64,000 nucleotides of DNA. It comes from UBA2336 sp036787955 (lineage in GTDB: Bacteria; Bacteroidota; Bacteroidia; Cytophagales; Cyclobacteriaceae). The position numbers were made by a program, and so were the translations under genes. This document shows, piece after piece, positions 43,347 to 52,716 of the stretch; within the stretch, counting starts at the first letter, position 1; every line of letters starts with the position of its first letter. The stretch spans positions 18,005 to 82,004 of the forward strand of contig DAIQOI010000012.1 of the NCBI GenBank assembly GCA_036787955.1, in the 5' to 3' direction. Below the pieces are notes generated by a model. It was not told the DNA's origin. It saw nothing but the letters and a program-made list of their open reading frames with translations, and did no database searches.

Positions 43347-44564
43347 ATGAGGATAGTTTATCTTTTGCTTCTGGCGGTATTTTCAATTGCTTTACAGGCT
43401 CAGCAAATTGATGCAACGAAAATCAAACAACATATTAAAATCCTTGCCAGCGATTCGCTTCAGGGTCGCGGAACCGGCTCGGAAGGCGAGAAGATGGCGG
43501 CTGCTTACCTTGTTTCAGAACTGAAAAAACTGAAGCTGCGTCCGCTGGGCCACAATGGTTCCTACCTTCAGCAATTTCCCTTCCGGGGTGGTGTACATGG
43601 CGAGGGAGAAGCAGGTACTGCTTTGAATGTGGTGGCCTTACTGGATAACAAAGCGCCCGGCACCATTGTAATTGGCGCGCATTACGATCACCTGGGGCTG
43701 GGTCTGCAGGGCGGTTCGCTCGATGCCAACCCCAAAGACAAAATCCACAACGGTGCCGACGACAATGCCTCAGGCACTGCCGGAGCAATGGAACTGGCGC
43801 GCTATTTTGCCACCAACAAAAAGAAAGAGAAACACAACCTCCTGTTCATCTTTTTTTCGGGTGAAGAAATGGGTTTACTGGGTTCCAAGTATTTTACCGA
43901 ACACCCTACCCACGACCTTTCCAAGGTCAACTTCATGATCAATATGGATATGATTGGCCGGCTGAATTCCGAAACCAAAACCGTGGTAGTAAACGGCACA
44001 GGCACCAGTCCGGTGTGGGAGCCTCTGCTGAAACAACTGGCTACCGAACAACTGAAAATAAAAACCGATTCCAGCGGAATAGGCCCATCTGATCATACCT
44101 CATTTTATCTCAAAAATATTCCGGTGCTGCATTTCTTTACCGGCTCACATGCCGACTATCACAAGCCTTCTGACGACTGGGATAAAATCAATTACGAGGG
44201 TGCTGTGGCGGTGTTGAATCTGATCCGGCAGGTGATTGAAAAGCTGGATGGAGAACCAAAGCTACAGTTTCTCAAAACCAAAAGTAATGCCATGGCCGTG
44301 CGCAGCCCGTTTAAAGTAACCCTGGGGGTGATGCCCAGCTATTCATCCGATGAACCGGGCCTGAAGGTAGATGGCGTTACCGAGGGGCGACCGGCACACA
44401 AGGCCGGCATTCAGACCGGTGACCTGATCATCCAGATGGGTCCTTATGAGATTAAGGACGTTCAGAGTTATATGGAAGCATTGGGCAAATTTGATAAAGG
44501 TCAGACCGTTCAGATAAAGGTAAAACGCGGCAATGAAGTACTGAGCCTGATGGTGGAGTTTTAA
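43347..44564 (+). CDS. exported M28 zinc aminopeptidase with PDZ domain
   Basis: 405 residues. Signal peptide 1-18 (LLLLAVFSIALQAQ). Zinc ligands and catalytic acid follow M28: His112 (GAHYDHLG), Asp138/139 (NGADDNASGT), Glu173/174 (FSGEEMGLLG), Asp201 (NMDMIGR) and His272. A PDZ domain occupies about 310-405 (ITEGRPAHKAGIQTGDLIIQ-like). It trims peptides in the periplasm; the PDZ domain may bind C-termini. TATCTTGC at 43318-43325 is a weak -7 candidate. Confidence 0.92.
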   Translation: MRIVYLLLLAVFSIALQAQQIDATKIKQHIKILASDSLQGRGTGSEGEKMAAAYLVSELKKLKLRPLGHNGSYLQQFPFRGGVHGEGEAGTALNVVALLDNKAPGTIVIGAHYDHLGLGLQGGSLDANPKDKIHNGADDNASGTAGAMELARYFATNKKKEKHNLLFIFFSGEEMGLLGSKYFTEHPTHDLSKVNFMINMDMIGRLNSETKTVVVNGTGTSPVWEPLLKQLATEQLKIKTDSSGIGPSDHTSFYLKNIPVLHFFTGSHADYHKPSDDWDKINYEGAVAVLNLIRQVIEKLDGEPKLQFLKTKSNAMAVRSPFKVTLGVMPSYSSDEPGLKVDGVTEGRPAHKAGIQTGDLIIQMGPYEIKDVQSYMEALGKFDKGQTVQIKVKRGNEVLSLMVEF

Positions 44565-44686
44565 GGTTTATAATGAGCTATCCAGCGGATTGATAAAGAT
44601 TGAAGTCCAGTGTAACATGTAGTACGTGGAAGCACGACATACGTTGGAATCGTTGATGGCCCAGTCTCTGTTGTTTCAGGCCGGGC

Positions 44687-45829
44687 TCAGACCCGCAACA
44701 GCTCCCTTGAAATTACCATCTTCTGGATTTCTGAAGTACCCTCGTAAATCTGCGTAATCTTTGCATCGCGCATCAGGCGCTCCACGTGATACTCTTTCAC
44801 ATAACCGTAACCACCGTGTATCTGCACAGCTTCGGTGGTTACTTCCTGGGCAATTTCGGAGGCGTACAACTTGGCCTGCGCAGCTGCCTTTACAAAATTC
44901 TGCCCCTGATCCTTCAGGTAGGCGGCATGCCACACCAGCAGGCGGGCAGCATCAATCTTGGTGGCCATCTCGGCCAGCTTAAACTGGATGGCCTGATGCT
45001 CGGCCAGGTAATGACCGAAAGCCCTACGCTCCTTTGAATATTTAAGAGCCAGCTCGAATGCACCTGACGCAATACCCAGGGCCTGTGCGGCTATACCTAT
45101 GCGTCCGCCATTCAACGTGGACATGGCAAACGTAAAACCGAAACCCTCTTCGCCTATGCGGTTGGCTTTCGGAACCTTTACATCCGTAAACATGAGTGAG
45201 TGAGTATCCGAACCACGGATGCCCATCTTGTCTTCTTTCTTGCCTACCACAAACCCGGGCATGCCTTTTTCCACAATCAGTGCGTTAATGCCTTTGTGCC
45301 GTTTTTCCGGATGGGTCTGGGCCATCACCAGATAGACGCTGGCTGTGCTTCCGTTGGTTATCCAGTTTTTAGTGCCGTTCAGCAAGTAGTAGTCGCCCTT
45401 GTCTTCGGCCGTGGTACGCTGACTGGTGGCATCGGAACCGGCTTCGGGTTCAGACAGGCAGAATGCTCCGATAATCTCGCCTTTGGCAAGTGGTTTCAGG
45501 TACTTCTCCTTTTGCTCTTCGGTGCCGAATTTCTCCAGCCCCCAACACACCAGCGAATTATTAACCGACATAACCACCGCGGCCGAAGCATCTACCTTTG
45601 AGATTTCTTCCATGGCCAGCACATACGATATGGTATCCATGCCCCCACCATTGTACTTCGGGTCCACCATCATGCCCATGAACCCCAACTCGCCCATTTT
45701 TTTGATTTGCTCATGTGGAAATTGCTGGTGGGTGTCACGCTCAATCACACCGGGCAAAAGTTCAGTTTGCGCAAAATCACGTGCTGCTTTTTGTACGGCC
45801 AGGTGTTCTTCGGTTAACTGAAAATTCAT
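44687..45829 (-). CDS. acyl-CoA dehydrogenase, short-chain type
   Basis: 380 residues. FCLSEPEAGSDATSQRTTAE and NGTKNWITNGSTASVYLVMA bind FAD and substrate; the catalytic base is Glu363 in IYEGTSEIQ; ALGIASGAFELALKYSKERR is a family block. It introduces a double bond into acyl-CoA, probably butyryl- or other short-chain CoA given the similarity to Bcd. It stands alone; an intrinsic terminator separates it from the upstream zinc peptidase gene. Confidence 0.93.
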   Translation of the reverse strand: MNFQLTEEHLAVQKAARDFAQTELLPGVIERDTHQQFPHEQIKKMGELGFMGMMVDPKYNGGGMDTISYVLAMEEISKVDASAAVVMSVNNSLVCWGLEKFGTEEQKEKYLKPLAKGEIIGAFCLSEPEAGSDATSQRTTAEDKGDYYLLNGTKNWITNGSTASVYLVMAQTHPEKRHKGINALIVEKGMPGFVVGKKEDKMGIRGSDTHSLMFTDVKVPKANRIGEEGFGFTFAMSTLNGGRIGIAAQALGIASGAFELALKYSKERRAFGHYLAEHQAIQFKLAEMATKIDAARLLVWHAAYLKDQGQNFVKAAAQAKLYASEIAQEVTTEAVQIHGGYGYVKEYHVERLMRDAKITQIYEGTSEIQKMVISRELLRV

Positions 45830-45850
45830 GAGTTACAATTTGTTTAAAAT

Positions 45851-45875
45851 AAAAAAGCCTGAAGGTTTCAGGCTT
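45851..45875 (-). terminator. intrinsic terminator of the zinc peptidase gene
   Basis: AAGCCTGAA (45855-45863) pairs with TTCAGGCTT (45867-45875) around GGT. On the minus strand it is followed by a run of T. It lies 41 bases after the zinc peptidase stop and before the acyl-CoA dehydrogenase start. Confidence 0.85.
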
Positions 45876-45915
45876 CAAAAATACTGGTATGAAACAATTT
45901 TACAGCAACAAGCTC

Positions 45916-46611
45916 TTAATCTCTTCTGCCCAGGAATACCATAACCCAGTACATCAGCGAGGCCAGCGCGGCAATAGCGGCAACCACGTACGTCATGGCA
46001 GCCCATTTCAGTGCATCCTTGGCCATCTCATGCTCGCGGGGTGTAACAATGCCCCGCGCTTCAATCCATGCCAATGCCCTGCGGCTGGCATCAAACTCTA
46101 CCGGAAGCGTAATGAGGGCAAAAAGTGCAAACACGGTATAGCAGCCAATAATTACCAGTAAGGCCGTATCGAATGAGAATAATCCCTTAACCGCAAATGC
46201 ACCGAACATCATCATGAAGAAGATGATATTGATGACTTTGGATGAAATGTTTTGAATGGGTACCATGGCCGAACGGAACTCCAGCATGGAATAAGCGGTG
46301 GCATGTTGTACAGCATGGCCGCATTCGTGGGCTGCTACTGCAGCTGCAGCGGCACTGCGCCCGTGATACACATCGGGGCTGAGGTTAACAGTTTTATTTA
46401 CCGGATTATAGTGGTCGGTGAGCTGCCCCTCCACACTGATAACCTGCACATCGTGGATACCGTTGTCGGCCAGCATCAGCCGCGCAATTTCGGCACCTGT
46501 CAGATTCTGGTTCAGCCGGATTTGCGAATACTCGCGGAACTTGCTCTTCAGCTTGTTGCTGACCAGCATACCCACAATCATAAAAACAACACCAATAATA
46601 AGTAAACCCAT
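45916..46611 (-). CDS. YugP-type membrane zinc metallopeptidase
   Basis: 231 residues. One N-terminal helix, a soluble part with the zinc motif HECGH at 95-99 (AAAAVAAHECGHAVQHA), then three further helices. DHYNPVNKTVNLSPDVYHGR just before the motif is characteristic of the YugP/DUF2227-type neutral zinc peptidases of the inner membrane. Substrate unknown. It ends at an intrinsic terminator and begins 61 bases downstream of the flippase-like gene. Confidence 0.9.
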   Translation of the reverse strand: MGLLIIGVVFMIVGMLVSNKLKSKFREYSQIRLNQNLTGAEIARLMLADNGIHDVQVISVEGQLTDHYNPVNKTVNLSPDVYHGRSAAAAAVAAHECGHAVQHATAYSMLEFRSAMVPIQNISSKVINIIFFMMMFGAFAVKGLFSFDTALLVIIGCYTVFALFALITLPVEFDASRRALAWIEARGIVTPREHEMAKDALKWAAMTYVVAAIAALASLMYWVMVFLGRRD

Positions 46612-46671
46612 AGACGTATTTTTTTGAACTTTATAACAAGTAACAGGCCATTTTGATTTCCTGACATTCCG

Positions 46672-47685
46672 TCAGGGTTCCAAAGGTAATGGATTTTGTA
46701 TTTTCTTTCGCATCCCCAGCCATGCAGTAGAAAGCAAGGCAGGCACACCGCCTGCAATCATAATCAGGGTTTGCCAGGCGTGAAATACAAAGGTAAAAGC
46801 AACGGCATCGGGAAGTGGAATTTTGTAAAGAAAGGCGAGACCGGCCGGTACCAGTGTGTGGTAAGAACCGGTGCCTCCCGGCATAGGCAGCACCATGGCC
46901 AGCGAGCCGATGGCAAATAGGTTTAAGATGGCCTGCCAGCCCAGCGATTGGGTTTCATCAAAAGCCATTAGCACAGTAAAGGTCATCAGAAAATAAAGCA
47001 ACCATATCAGTATCGTATAAAGGATAAAAACCCCGGGCTGTTTTACGCTCCATGCAGACCGAAGACCACTCATAAAACCTGCCCATAGTTGCTTCACCTT
47101 GCTTTGCAGGAACGGTACGCTCCTTATCCAAAACCATATTACAACAGCGGCTACGAAAAACAACACCAGCCCGGCTAGCACAAACCACGTTTCGGGCATT
47201 TGCACGGGCAAGGTTTTCAGGAAGGACATCAGCTTGTCGAATTCCACCAGAAAAGCCAGGAACAGGACCGCCAAAAAACAGACCAGATCAATGGCGCGCT
47301 CGGCTACTACGGTGCCAAAAGATTTATCGGCCGGGTAATCGTTTAGTTTATACAGGTTTAGGCAGCGCGAGACCTCTCCTCCGCGGGGAATGACGAGATT
47401 AACCAGGTAACCCACCATGAGTGAAAGAAAGGTATGGTAAAAAGAAACGCGCTGACCGGAGGCATGCAATAACATACGCCAACGCTCAGCGCGAATAAGG
47501 TGGCTCGCCATAGCCAGCAGGGCCATGAGCCACAGCCATCCCTTATCGGAACGCTCCCAGGAGCTCAGCAGGTAATTCCAGCGATTTTGCCCGTCAGCAG
47601 GCGCCAGTGCTTCGAGCGAAAACCACAGCAGCAGAAGGGCGAGGGTTAACCAGATAAAATATTGAATCAGAGAACTTCGTTTCAT
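46672..47685 (-). CDS. lysylphosphatidylglycerol synthase TM region/UPF0104 flippase-like protein
   Basis: 337 residues with eight membrane helices. HLIRAERWRMLL, NLVIPRGGEVSRCLNLYKL, VVAERAIDLVCF and MVLPMPGGTGSYHTLVPAGL are signatures of the UPF0104/AglD-MprF N-domain family of lipid translocases. The aminoacyl-transferase domain of MprF is absent. It probably moves a lipid or lipid-linked sugar across the membrane. ATG 47685 was chosen because the first helix follows it. TATATTTC on the minus strand upstream is a weak -7 candidate. Confidence 0.87.
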   Translation of the reverse strand: MKRSSLIQYFIWLTLALLLLWFSLEALAPADGQNRWNYLLSSWERSDKGWLWLMALLAMASHLIRAERWRMLLHASGQRVSFYHTFLSLMVGYLVNLVIPRGGEVSRCLNLYKLNDYPADKSFGTVVAERAIDLVCFLAVLFLAFLVEFDKLMSFLKTLPVQMPETWFVLAGLVLFFVAAVVIWFWIRSVPFLQSKVKQLWAGFMSGLRSAWSVKQPGVFILYTILIWLLYFLMTFTVLMAFDETQSLGWQAILNLFAIGSLAMVLPMPGGTGSYHTLVPAGLAFLYKIPLPDAVAFTFVFHAWQTLIMIAGGVPALLSTAWLGMRKKIQNPLPLEP

Positions 47686-47839
47686 GCTCTGGGCTTGGTG
47701 CGGAAATATAGGCACACACCATGAAAACAAGATTAAAAAGTGTGGAATTTACGGCCTCCCGGCCTTTTAGTGGGCTGATTATGTGAGGGTTATGAATCTG
47801 AAAGCCAGGAGTTTATGTGTAATATGATTGAGTTCAGAG

Positions 47840-47870
47840 TTGAATAAGGAGGCGTTTTTTCGTACCTTTG
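47840..47870 (+). promoter_or_regulatory. promoter of the GT5-like/DUF4270/glmS operon
   Basis: TTG (47840-47842), 20 bases, then TACCTTTG (47863-47870), a full TAnnTTTG. Expected start of transcription is about 35 bases before the ATG at 47908. Confidence 0.7.
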
Positions 47871-47907
47871 TGCCTCGTTTTCGTTCTTCAAGTCAATTTT
47901 TGATACT

Positions 47908-48711
47908 ATGTCAAAGCTTCGTATTCTTTATGTATCCAGTGAAATCAATCCCTTTCTGCAAACTTCCGAGGTAGCCGAATTTGTGCGCAAGCTTCCGCAA
48001 TACATGCAGGAAAAGGGGATGGAAATCCGGATTCTTGTGCCACGTTTCGGCATCATTAACGAACGCAAGAACCGTTTACACGAGGTGGTGCGCCTGTCGG
48101 GAATTAACATCGCTGTGGGTGATGAAGAGAAGCCGCTGACGATAAAGGTTGCATCTATTCCCAATGCCAAACTGCAGGTTTATTTCATTGACAATGAAGA
48201 TTATTTCCACCGCAAGTCGGTATTCTACGATAAGGAAAATAATTTTTACGAAGACAATGACGAGCGTGCCATTTTCTTTTGTAAAGGTGTGATTGAAACG
48301 GTGCGCAAGCTGGGTTGGGCTCCTGATATTGTACATTGCAACGATTGGATTACCAGCTTCATTCCTTTATATCTGAAAACCACTTACAAAAACGATCCGC
48401 TGTTCAAGAACACCAAAACCATTTTCACCATTTACAACAACTCGTTCAACTATAAATTTAAGGGCGACTTGTTGTCGAAGGTGAAGATGATGGATATTGA
48501 AGACAACATGCTTGGCAATCTGAAGTCGGCTGATTATGAAGGATTCATCAAAATGGCCATTGAATTTTCGGATGCCGTGATTGTGGCAGGTGAGAACAAA
48601 AAACTGGAGGGTCTCTTTAAAAAAATCAAAGAGAAGAAAGTAGAGACCATCGGTAAGAACGATAATTACACCGAATCCTTCTATAACTTGTATAATGAAC
48701 TGGCGGGGTAA
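47908..48711 (+). CDS. starch/glycogen synthase N-terminal half (GT5-like), glucan-binding lysine lost
   Basis: 267 residues, against about 480 for a full glycogen synthase. It keeps the N-terminal Rossmann domain (RILYVSSEINPF, RILVPRFGIINER, PDIVHCNDWITSFIPLYLKT), but the C-terminal GT-B domain that holds the nucleotide sugar is absent. The KTGGL motif that contacts ADP-glucose reads LQTSEV (residues 17-22), so the key Lys and both Gly are gone. Catalysis is doubtful; a scaffold or regulatory role is inferred. It overlaps DUF4270 by 17 bases and lies upstream of glmS. Confidence 0.85.
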   Translation: MSKLRILYVSSEINPFLQTSEVAEFVRKLPQYMQEKGMEIRILVPRFGIINERKNRLHEVVRLSGINIAVGDEEKPLTIKVASIPNAKLQVYFIDNEDYFHRKSVFYDKENNFYEDNDERAIFFCKGVIETVRKLGWAPDIVHCNDWITSFIPLYLKTTYKNDPLFKNTKTIFTIYNNSFNYKFKGDLLSKVKMMDIEDNMLGNLKSADYEGFIKMAIEFSDAVIVAGENKKLEGLFKKIKEKKVETIGKNDNYTESFYNLYNELAG

Positions 48712-50170
48712 GGTAACTGCAGCAATACTGGGTATTGCAGCAGTTATAGTCTGGTCATGTAAGGATGAGGTCACATTTCTGGGCTTCAGAAATCCTACAC
48801 CGAAATTTGAGACCCGATATGTGGAATTTCCGGTAGAGAGCAGTGTTATCTGGCTGGACTCGCTGCGCACCAGTAATTTTATTTTTAATGGTGAAGGCAA
48901 CCGTTTTTTGCTGGGCAAGTACCAGGATGATCTGCTTGGCGAGGTGAGTGCTTCCTTCTACACCCAGTACTTCGGGTTTGTGCTGGGCAAAATTGATGTC
49001 AACTCAGTACTCGATTCGGTGGTACTGCAACTGCGCTATGATTTGTATACTTACGGCTCCATCTCAACAAATCCGCAGACGTTTGAGGTGTATGAATTGG
49101 CCAAGACCATTTCAAGGACTGAATCCCGCAATTATTTCAATAAAACCTCGGTGCCGCTCGGTGATCTTATCGGTACCGGAACCATTTACCCGAACCCTAT
49201 ATTGTTTAAAAATAAGCTGGACTCCGGTAACACTTCCGAAGTGTTTAAGGTCCGTATCCGGCTCGATCAGGCCTTTGGCCAAAGATTGTTCAACACGGTG
49301 CTCAGGTGGTCATCGCCCACGCCTACTTATGAAGATTCGGCCTTTATCCGCCCCAACGATTTCTTTAAGATTCATAAAGGTATTGCCGTAAAACCCGTGT
49401 TTGGTGATAAAATTGTCGGATTCCATGCCTCGGATACTGAATCCAAACTGATTTTGCATTACCACAATCCTACGGACGACAGCCTTCAATATACGTTTAT
49501 ATTTTCCAGCTTTGTGGCCAGTTTTAATGAGATAAAATCCAATCGTACCGGCACAGATGTGCAACTCATCAATCAGTACTTCACCGACTACGATCCGCCA
49601 TCAGGCTTGCGATATGTGCAAAATGGTGTAGGACTGTTTACCAAGCTGGACTTGTCCCCTTTTGTTGATTTTCTCGAAGCCGATACCATCCCCAATATGG
49701 CAATTAACGCAGCACAGCTCATCATTGAAAACGTTGAGCCGCCCGGCGGACTGGCACCGCCCAATGAGCTTTATGTGCGTGTGCTCGACCCCGACAACCG
49801 GCTGCGCAAATTCAACCGGCAAAAGACGGCCGAAGCGCGTACACGCGACCAGAAGATTCTGGCCAGATATAACAACCTGGCACGTACACTTGATATTGAT
49901 GTAGCACGCGTAAACAACGACAGCGTATTTACCGTCTTTTCTGACTTTGGCAGCTATCTCAGCCTGAACTACAACTCGACCAGTAACTCGTATCAGGGCT
50001 TTTTGACGCTCTTTGCACAGGAGATGGCCCTAGAAGAACCCGATAAACCACGGTTCCGCCACTTCATTCTTTACCCGCTCAATGCCGGAAAAACCGTGAA
50101 CCGGGTTGCATTTCACAAAAACAATATCAAGCTTCGCATCTATTACACCCGTCCGCTTACCGGTATTTAA
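48695..50170 (+). CDS. DUF4270 lipoprotein
   Basis: 491 residues. A membrane-targeting N-terminus with lipobox-like VWSC (Cys22) is followed by a beta-rich body. KYQDDLLGEVSASFYTQ, SVLDSVVLQLRYDLYTYG and NVNNIKLRIYYTRPL-like ends match DUF4270, a Bacteroidota family commonly placed just before glmS. Function unknown; an outer-membrane or cell-surface position is inferred. It overlaps the GT5-like gene by 17 bases and ends 12 bases before glmS. Confidence 0.88.
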   Translation: MNWRGKVTAAILGIAAVIVWSCKDEVTFLGFRNPTPKFETRYVEFPVESSVIWLDSLRTSNFIFNGEGNRFLLGKYQDDLLGEVSASFYTQYFGFVLGKIDVNSVLDSVVLQLRYDLYTYGSISTNPQTFEVYELAKTISRTESRNYFNKTSVPLGDLIGTGTIYPNPILFKNKLDSGNTSEVFKVRIRLDQAFGQRLFNTVLRWSSPTPTYEDSAFIRPNDFFKIHKGIAVKPVFGDKIVGFHASDTESKLILHYHNPTDDSLQYTFIFSSFVASFNEIKSNRTGTDVQLINQYFTDYDPPSGLRYVQNGVGLFTKLDLSPFVDFLEADTIPNMAINAAQLIIENVEPPGGLAPPNELYVRVLDPDNRLRKFNRQKTAEARTRDQKILARYNNLARTLDIDVARVNNDSVFTVFSDFGSYLSLNYNSTSNSYQGFLTLFAQEMALEEPDKPRFRHFILYPLNAGKTVNRVAFHKNNIKLRIYYTRPLTGI

Positions 50171-50182
50171 CCGAAAAAACTT

Positions 50183-52018
50183 ATGTGTGGAATTGTTGCC
50201 TATGTGGGGCACCGCAATGCCCAGGAAGTAGTTATCAAAGGGCTGAAGCGTCTGGAGTACCGCGGTTACGACAGCGCAGGCATTGCCCTGCTGAATGAGG
50301 GTATTCATGTGTATAAAAAGAAAGGGAAGGTGGCTGAACTGGAAGAACTGGTTCGAAACCTTGCAATTGCAAGCCCGATAGGTATCGGACATACCCGCTG
50401 GGCTACACATGGTGAACCCAACGACATCAATGCCCACCCGCATTACTCGGCTTCCGGTAAGCTGGCTATCATCCACAACGGTATCATCGAAAATTACAGC
50501 GCCCTGAAGCAGGATTTGATGAATAAAGGGTACCGCTTTACCAGCGAAACCGACACGGAAGTATTGATTCACTTCATTGAAGATATCCAGCTTAGCAACG
50601 GCTATTCACTCGAAGAAGCCGTGCGGGTAGCGCTTACGCAGGTAGTCGGTGCCTATGCCATAGTCATTATGACATCGGAAAATCCGGAAATGCTTATTGC
50701 CGCACGCAAGGGTAGCCCCCTGGTGATTGGCATCGGACAAGACGAATTCTTTCTGGCCTCTGACGCAACACCTATCATTGAGTACACAAAAGATGTCATT
50801 TACCTGAACGACCAGGAAATAGCCATTATTGACAAAGGAGAATTGCGCATCAAAACCATTGACGATGCGCCCGCAACACCCTACATCCAGCGGCTGGAAA
50901 TGGAACTCGAAGCCATTGAAAAGGGCGGGTTCGAACATTTCATGCTGAAAGAAATTTTTGAACAACCGCGATCCATTAGAGATTCCATGCGGGGCCGCCT
51001 GGACGCACAGGCCGGAAGACTGGTGCTGGGGGGCATCCGCGAATACGTGAACAAAATGATGCAGGCCGACCGCATCATTATCGTGGCTTGTGGTACCTCA
51101 TGGCATGCCGGTCTGGTGGCCGAATACATGATAGAGGAGTTCTGCCGCATACCCGTAGAGGTAGAGTACGCCTCGGAGTTCCGCTACCGCAACCCCATCA
51201 TCCGCGAAGGCGATGTGGTCATAGCCATCTCACAATCGGGCGAAACGGCCGACACGCTCGCGGCCATTGAACTGGCTAAATCCAGGGGCGCTATTATCAT
51301 TGGAGTGTGCAACGTGGTTGGTTCATCCATCGCACGCATATCGCATGCCGGCTCCTATACCCATGCAGGACCTGAAATAGGTGTGGCCAGCACCAAGGCT
51401 TTTACTGCACAGCTTACCGTACTGAGCATGATCGCCCTGACCCTTGCCCAGAAACGCGGCACCATCTCCGACCGGAAATTTCATGAAATGCTGGTTGAAC
51501 TGGAGAGCATTCCGGATAAAGTAGAAGAGGTGCTCAAACAAAATGATAAAATCCGCGAACTGGCCTATATCTTTAAAGATGCTACCAATTTTCTGTACCT
51601 CGGACGGGGATATAACTTTCCTGTGGCGCTCGAGGGCGCACTTAAGCTCAAGGAAATTTCCTACATCCACGCCGAAGGTTACCCGGCTGCCGAAATGAAA
51701 CATGGCCCCATTGCACTGATTGACGAAGCCATGCCGGTAGTTTTCATTGCCACACGCGATAGTTCGTACGAAAAAATCATTTCCAACGTACAGGAGGTAA
51801 AAGCACGCAAAGGCCGGGTCATTTCCGTAGTTACGGAGGGTGACAAGCTACTGCCCGGACTTTCGGAATTTGTGATTGAAGTGCCGGCCGTGCAAGAAGC
51901 ACTCATGCCCATCGTTTCGGTGGTACCCCTGCAACTGCTGTCGTACCACATTGCCGTAATGCGCGGCTGCAATGTGGACCAGCCCCGCAACCTGGCCAAA
52001 TCGGTTACCGTTGAATAA
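50183..52018 (+). CDS. glmS: glutamine--fructose-6-phosphate aminotransferase
   Basis: 611 residues. Cys2 is the glutaminase nucleophile after removal of Met (MCGIVAYVGHRNAQ). The glutaminase domain runs to about 240; two SIS domains follow (CGTSWHAGLVAEYMIEE; SQSGETADTLAAIELAKSRG; ASTKAFTAQL), ending with QPRNLAKSVTVE. It makes glucosamine-6-phosphate for peptidoglycan and LPS. It is the third gene of its operon, 12 bases behind DUF4270. No ribozyme-type leader is visible in the short upstream gap. Confidence 0.97.
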   Translation: MCGIVAYVGHRNAQEVVIKGLKRLEYRGYDSAGIALLNEGIHVYKKKGKVAELEELVRNLAIASPIGIGHTRWATHGEPNDINAHPHYSASGKLAIIHNGIIENYSALKQDLMNKGYRFTSETDTEVLIHFIEDIQLSNGYSLEEAVRVALTQVVGAYAIVIMTSENPEMLIAARKGSPLVIGIGQDEFFLASDATPIIEYTKDVIYLNDQEIAIIDKGELRIKTIDDAPATPYIQRLEMELEAIEKGGFEHFMLKEIFEQPRSIRDSMRGRLDAQAGRLVLGGIREYVNKMMQADRIIIVACGTSWHAGLVAEYMIEEFCRIPVEVEYASEFRYRNPIIREGDVVIAISQSGETADTLAAIELAKSRGAIIIGVCNVVGSSIARISHAGSYTHAGPEIGVASTKAFTAQLTVLSMIALTLAQKRGTISDRKFHEMLVELESIPDKVEEVLKQNDKIRELAYIFKDATNFLYLGRGYNFPVALEGALKLKEISYIHAEGYPAAEMKHGPIALIDEAMPVVFIATRDSSYEKIISNVQEVKARKGRVISVVTEGDKLLPGLSEFVIEVPAVQEALMPIVSVVPLQLLSYHIAVMRGCNVDQPRNLAKSVTVE

Positions 52019-52046
52019 ACTTACCGGTGTTAAACGCCCCGTAGGT

Positions 52047-52075
52047 TTTGTGTGTCTTAAGTAAAAATACCTTTG
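52047..52075 (+). promoter_or_regulatory. promoter for a leaderless or near-leaderless DUF4136 transcript
   Basis: TTTG (52047-52050), 17 bases, then TACCTTTG (52068-52075), a full match. Only three bases separate the box from the ATG at 52079, so transcription would begin at or beside the start codon. Confidence 0.65.
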
Positions 52076-52078
52076 GTT

Positions 52079-52714
52079 ATGCGAAGTTCTGTATGGCTTG
52101 TAAGTATTTCGCTCATTCTGCTCTTAGGTTGCAAACTGGAGCCCGACCTGGGCGAACTGGTACAGAATATGGTGGTACAAACCCGGTATGATCGGGATTC
52201 GGTTACCCCGGACTTTAACATTTTCAACACCTACAGCACTTTTACCATGCGCATTGATACCATGGGCCTGGTATCGACCCGTTACACAGACACCTTGCTT
52301 ATTGATGACTCAGGCGGGGACTTTGTTAAATCAGTAACCCGCAGGGTGCGCGACAAAGTTCTGGAGGCTGGCTATATCCGAGTTCAACCGCAGGATAATC
52401 CCGACTTTGCAGTGAATGTCATCCTGCTTGACAATTTTAGTTTCTTTCAGGCCATCAATTATGCACCCTTTTATTCCTGGTATTGGGGCTATTACGGATA
52501 TTGGTTCCCTTATGTAACCACGTATGCGGCTACCTATGGAACTGTGGCAATTGAAATTGTGGACATTAAAAATTATGCGGCAAACGGAAACAAATATAAA
52601 GTGATATGGAAAGCCTTTATCGGTGATATCTACGCCTCCATTGATCGCAACACAAAAACCCTGGAAGCAGTAAACCAGGCCTTTGCCCAGTCACCCTACA
52701 TTCAAAAAAATTAA
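52079..52714 (+). CDS. DUF4136 lipoprotein
   Basis: 211 residues. Signal peptide with lipobox LLLGC (Cys18). The body contains FNIFNTYSTFTMRIDTMGLV and DFAVNVILLDNFSFFQ, then a tyrosine- and tryptophan-rich stretch (FYSWYWGYYGYWFPY) and AVNQAFAQSPYIQ at the end, matching DUF4136, an outer-membrane lipoprotein family of unknown function. It stands two bases before the beta-barrel gene, so the two likely form a pair at the outer membrane. Confidence 0.87.
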   Translation: MRSSVWLVSISLILLLGCKLEPDLGELVQNMVVQTRYDRDSVTPDFNIFNTYSTFTMRIDTMGLVSTRYTDTLLIDDSGGDFVKSVTRRVRDKVLEAGYIRVQPQDNPDFAVNVILLDNFSFFQAINYAPFYSWYWGYYGYWFPYVTTYAATYGTVAIEIVDIKNYAANGNKYKVIWKAFIGDIYASIDRNTKTLEAVNQAFAQSPYIQKN

Positions 52715-52716
52715 CC

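Noticed and set aside
46660..46676. Hairpin CCTGAC/GTCAGG at the stop codon of the flippase-like gene
   Set aside because: Short stem and no T run in either direction, so not called as a terminator.
50171..50182. glmS ribozyme or riboswitch
   Set aside because: Only 12 bases separate DUF4270 and glmS, which leaves no room for one.
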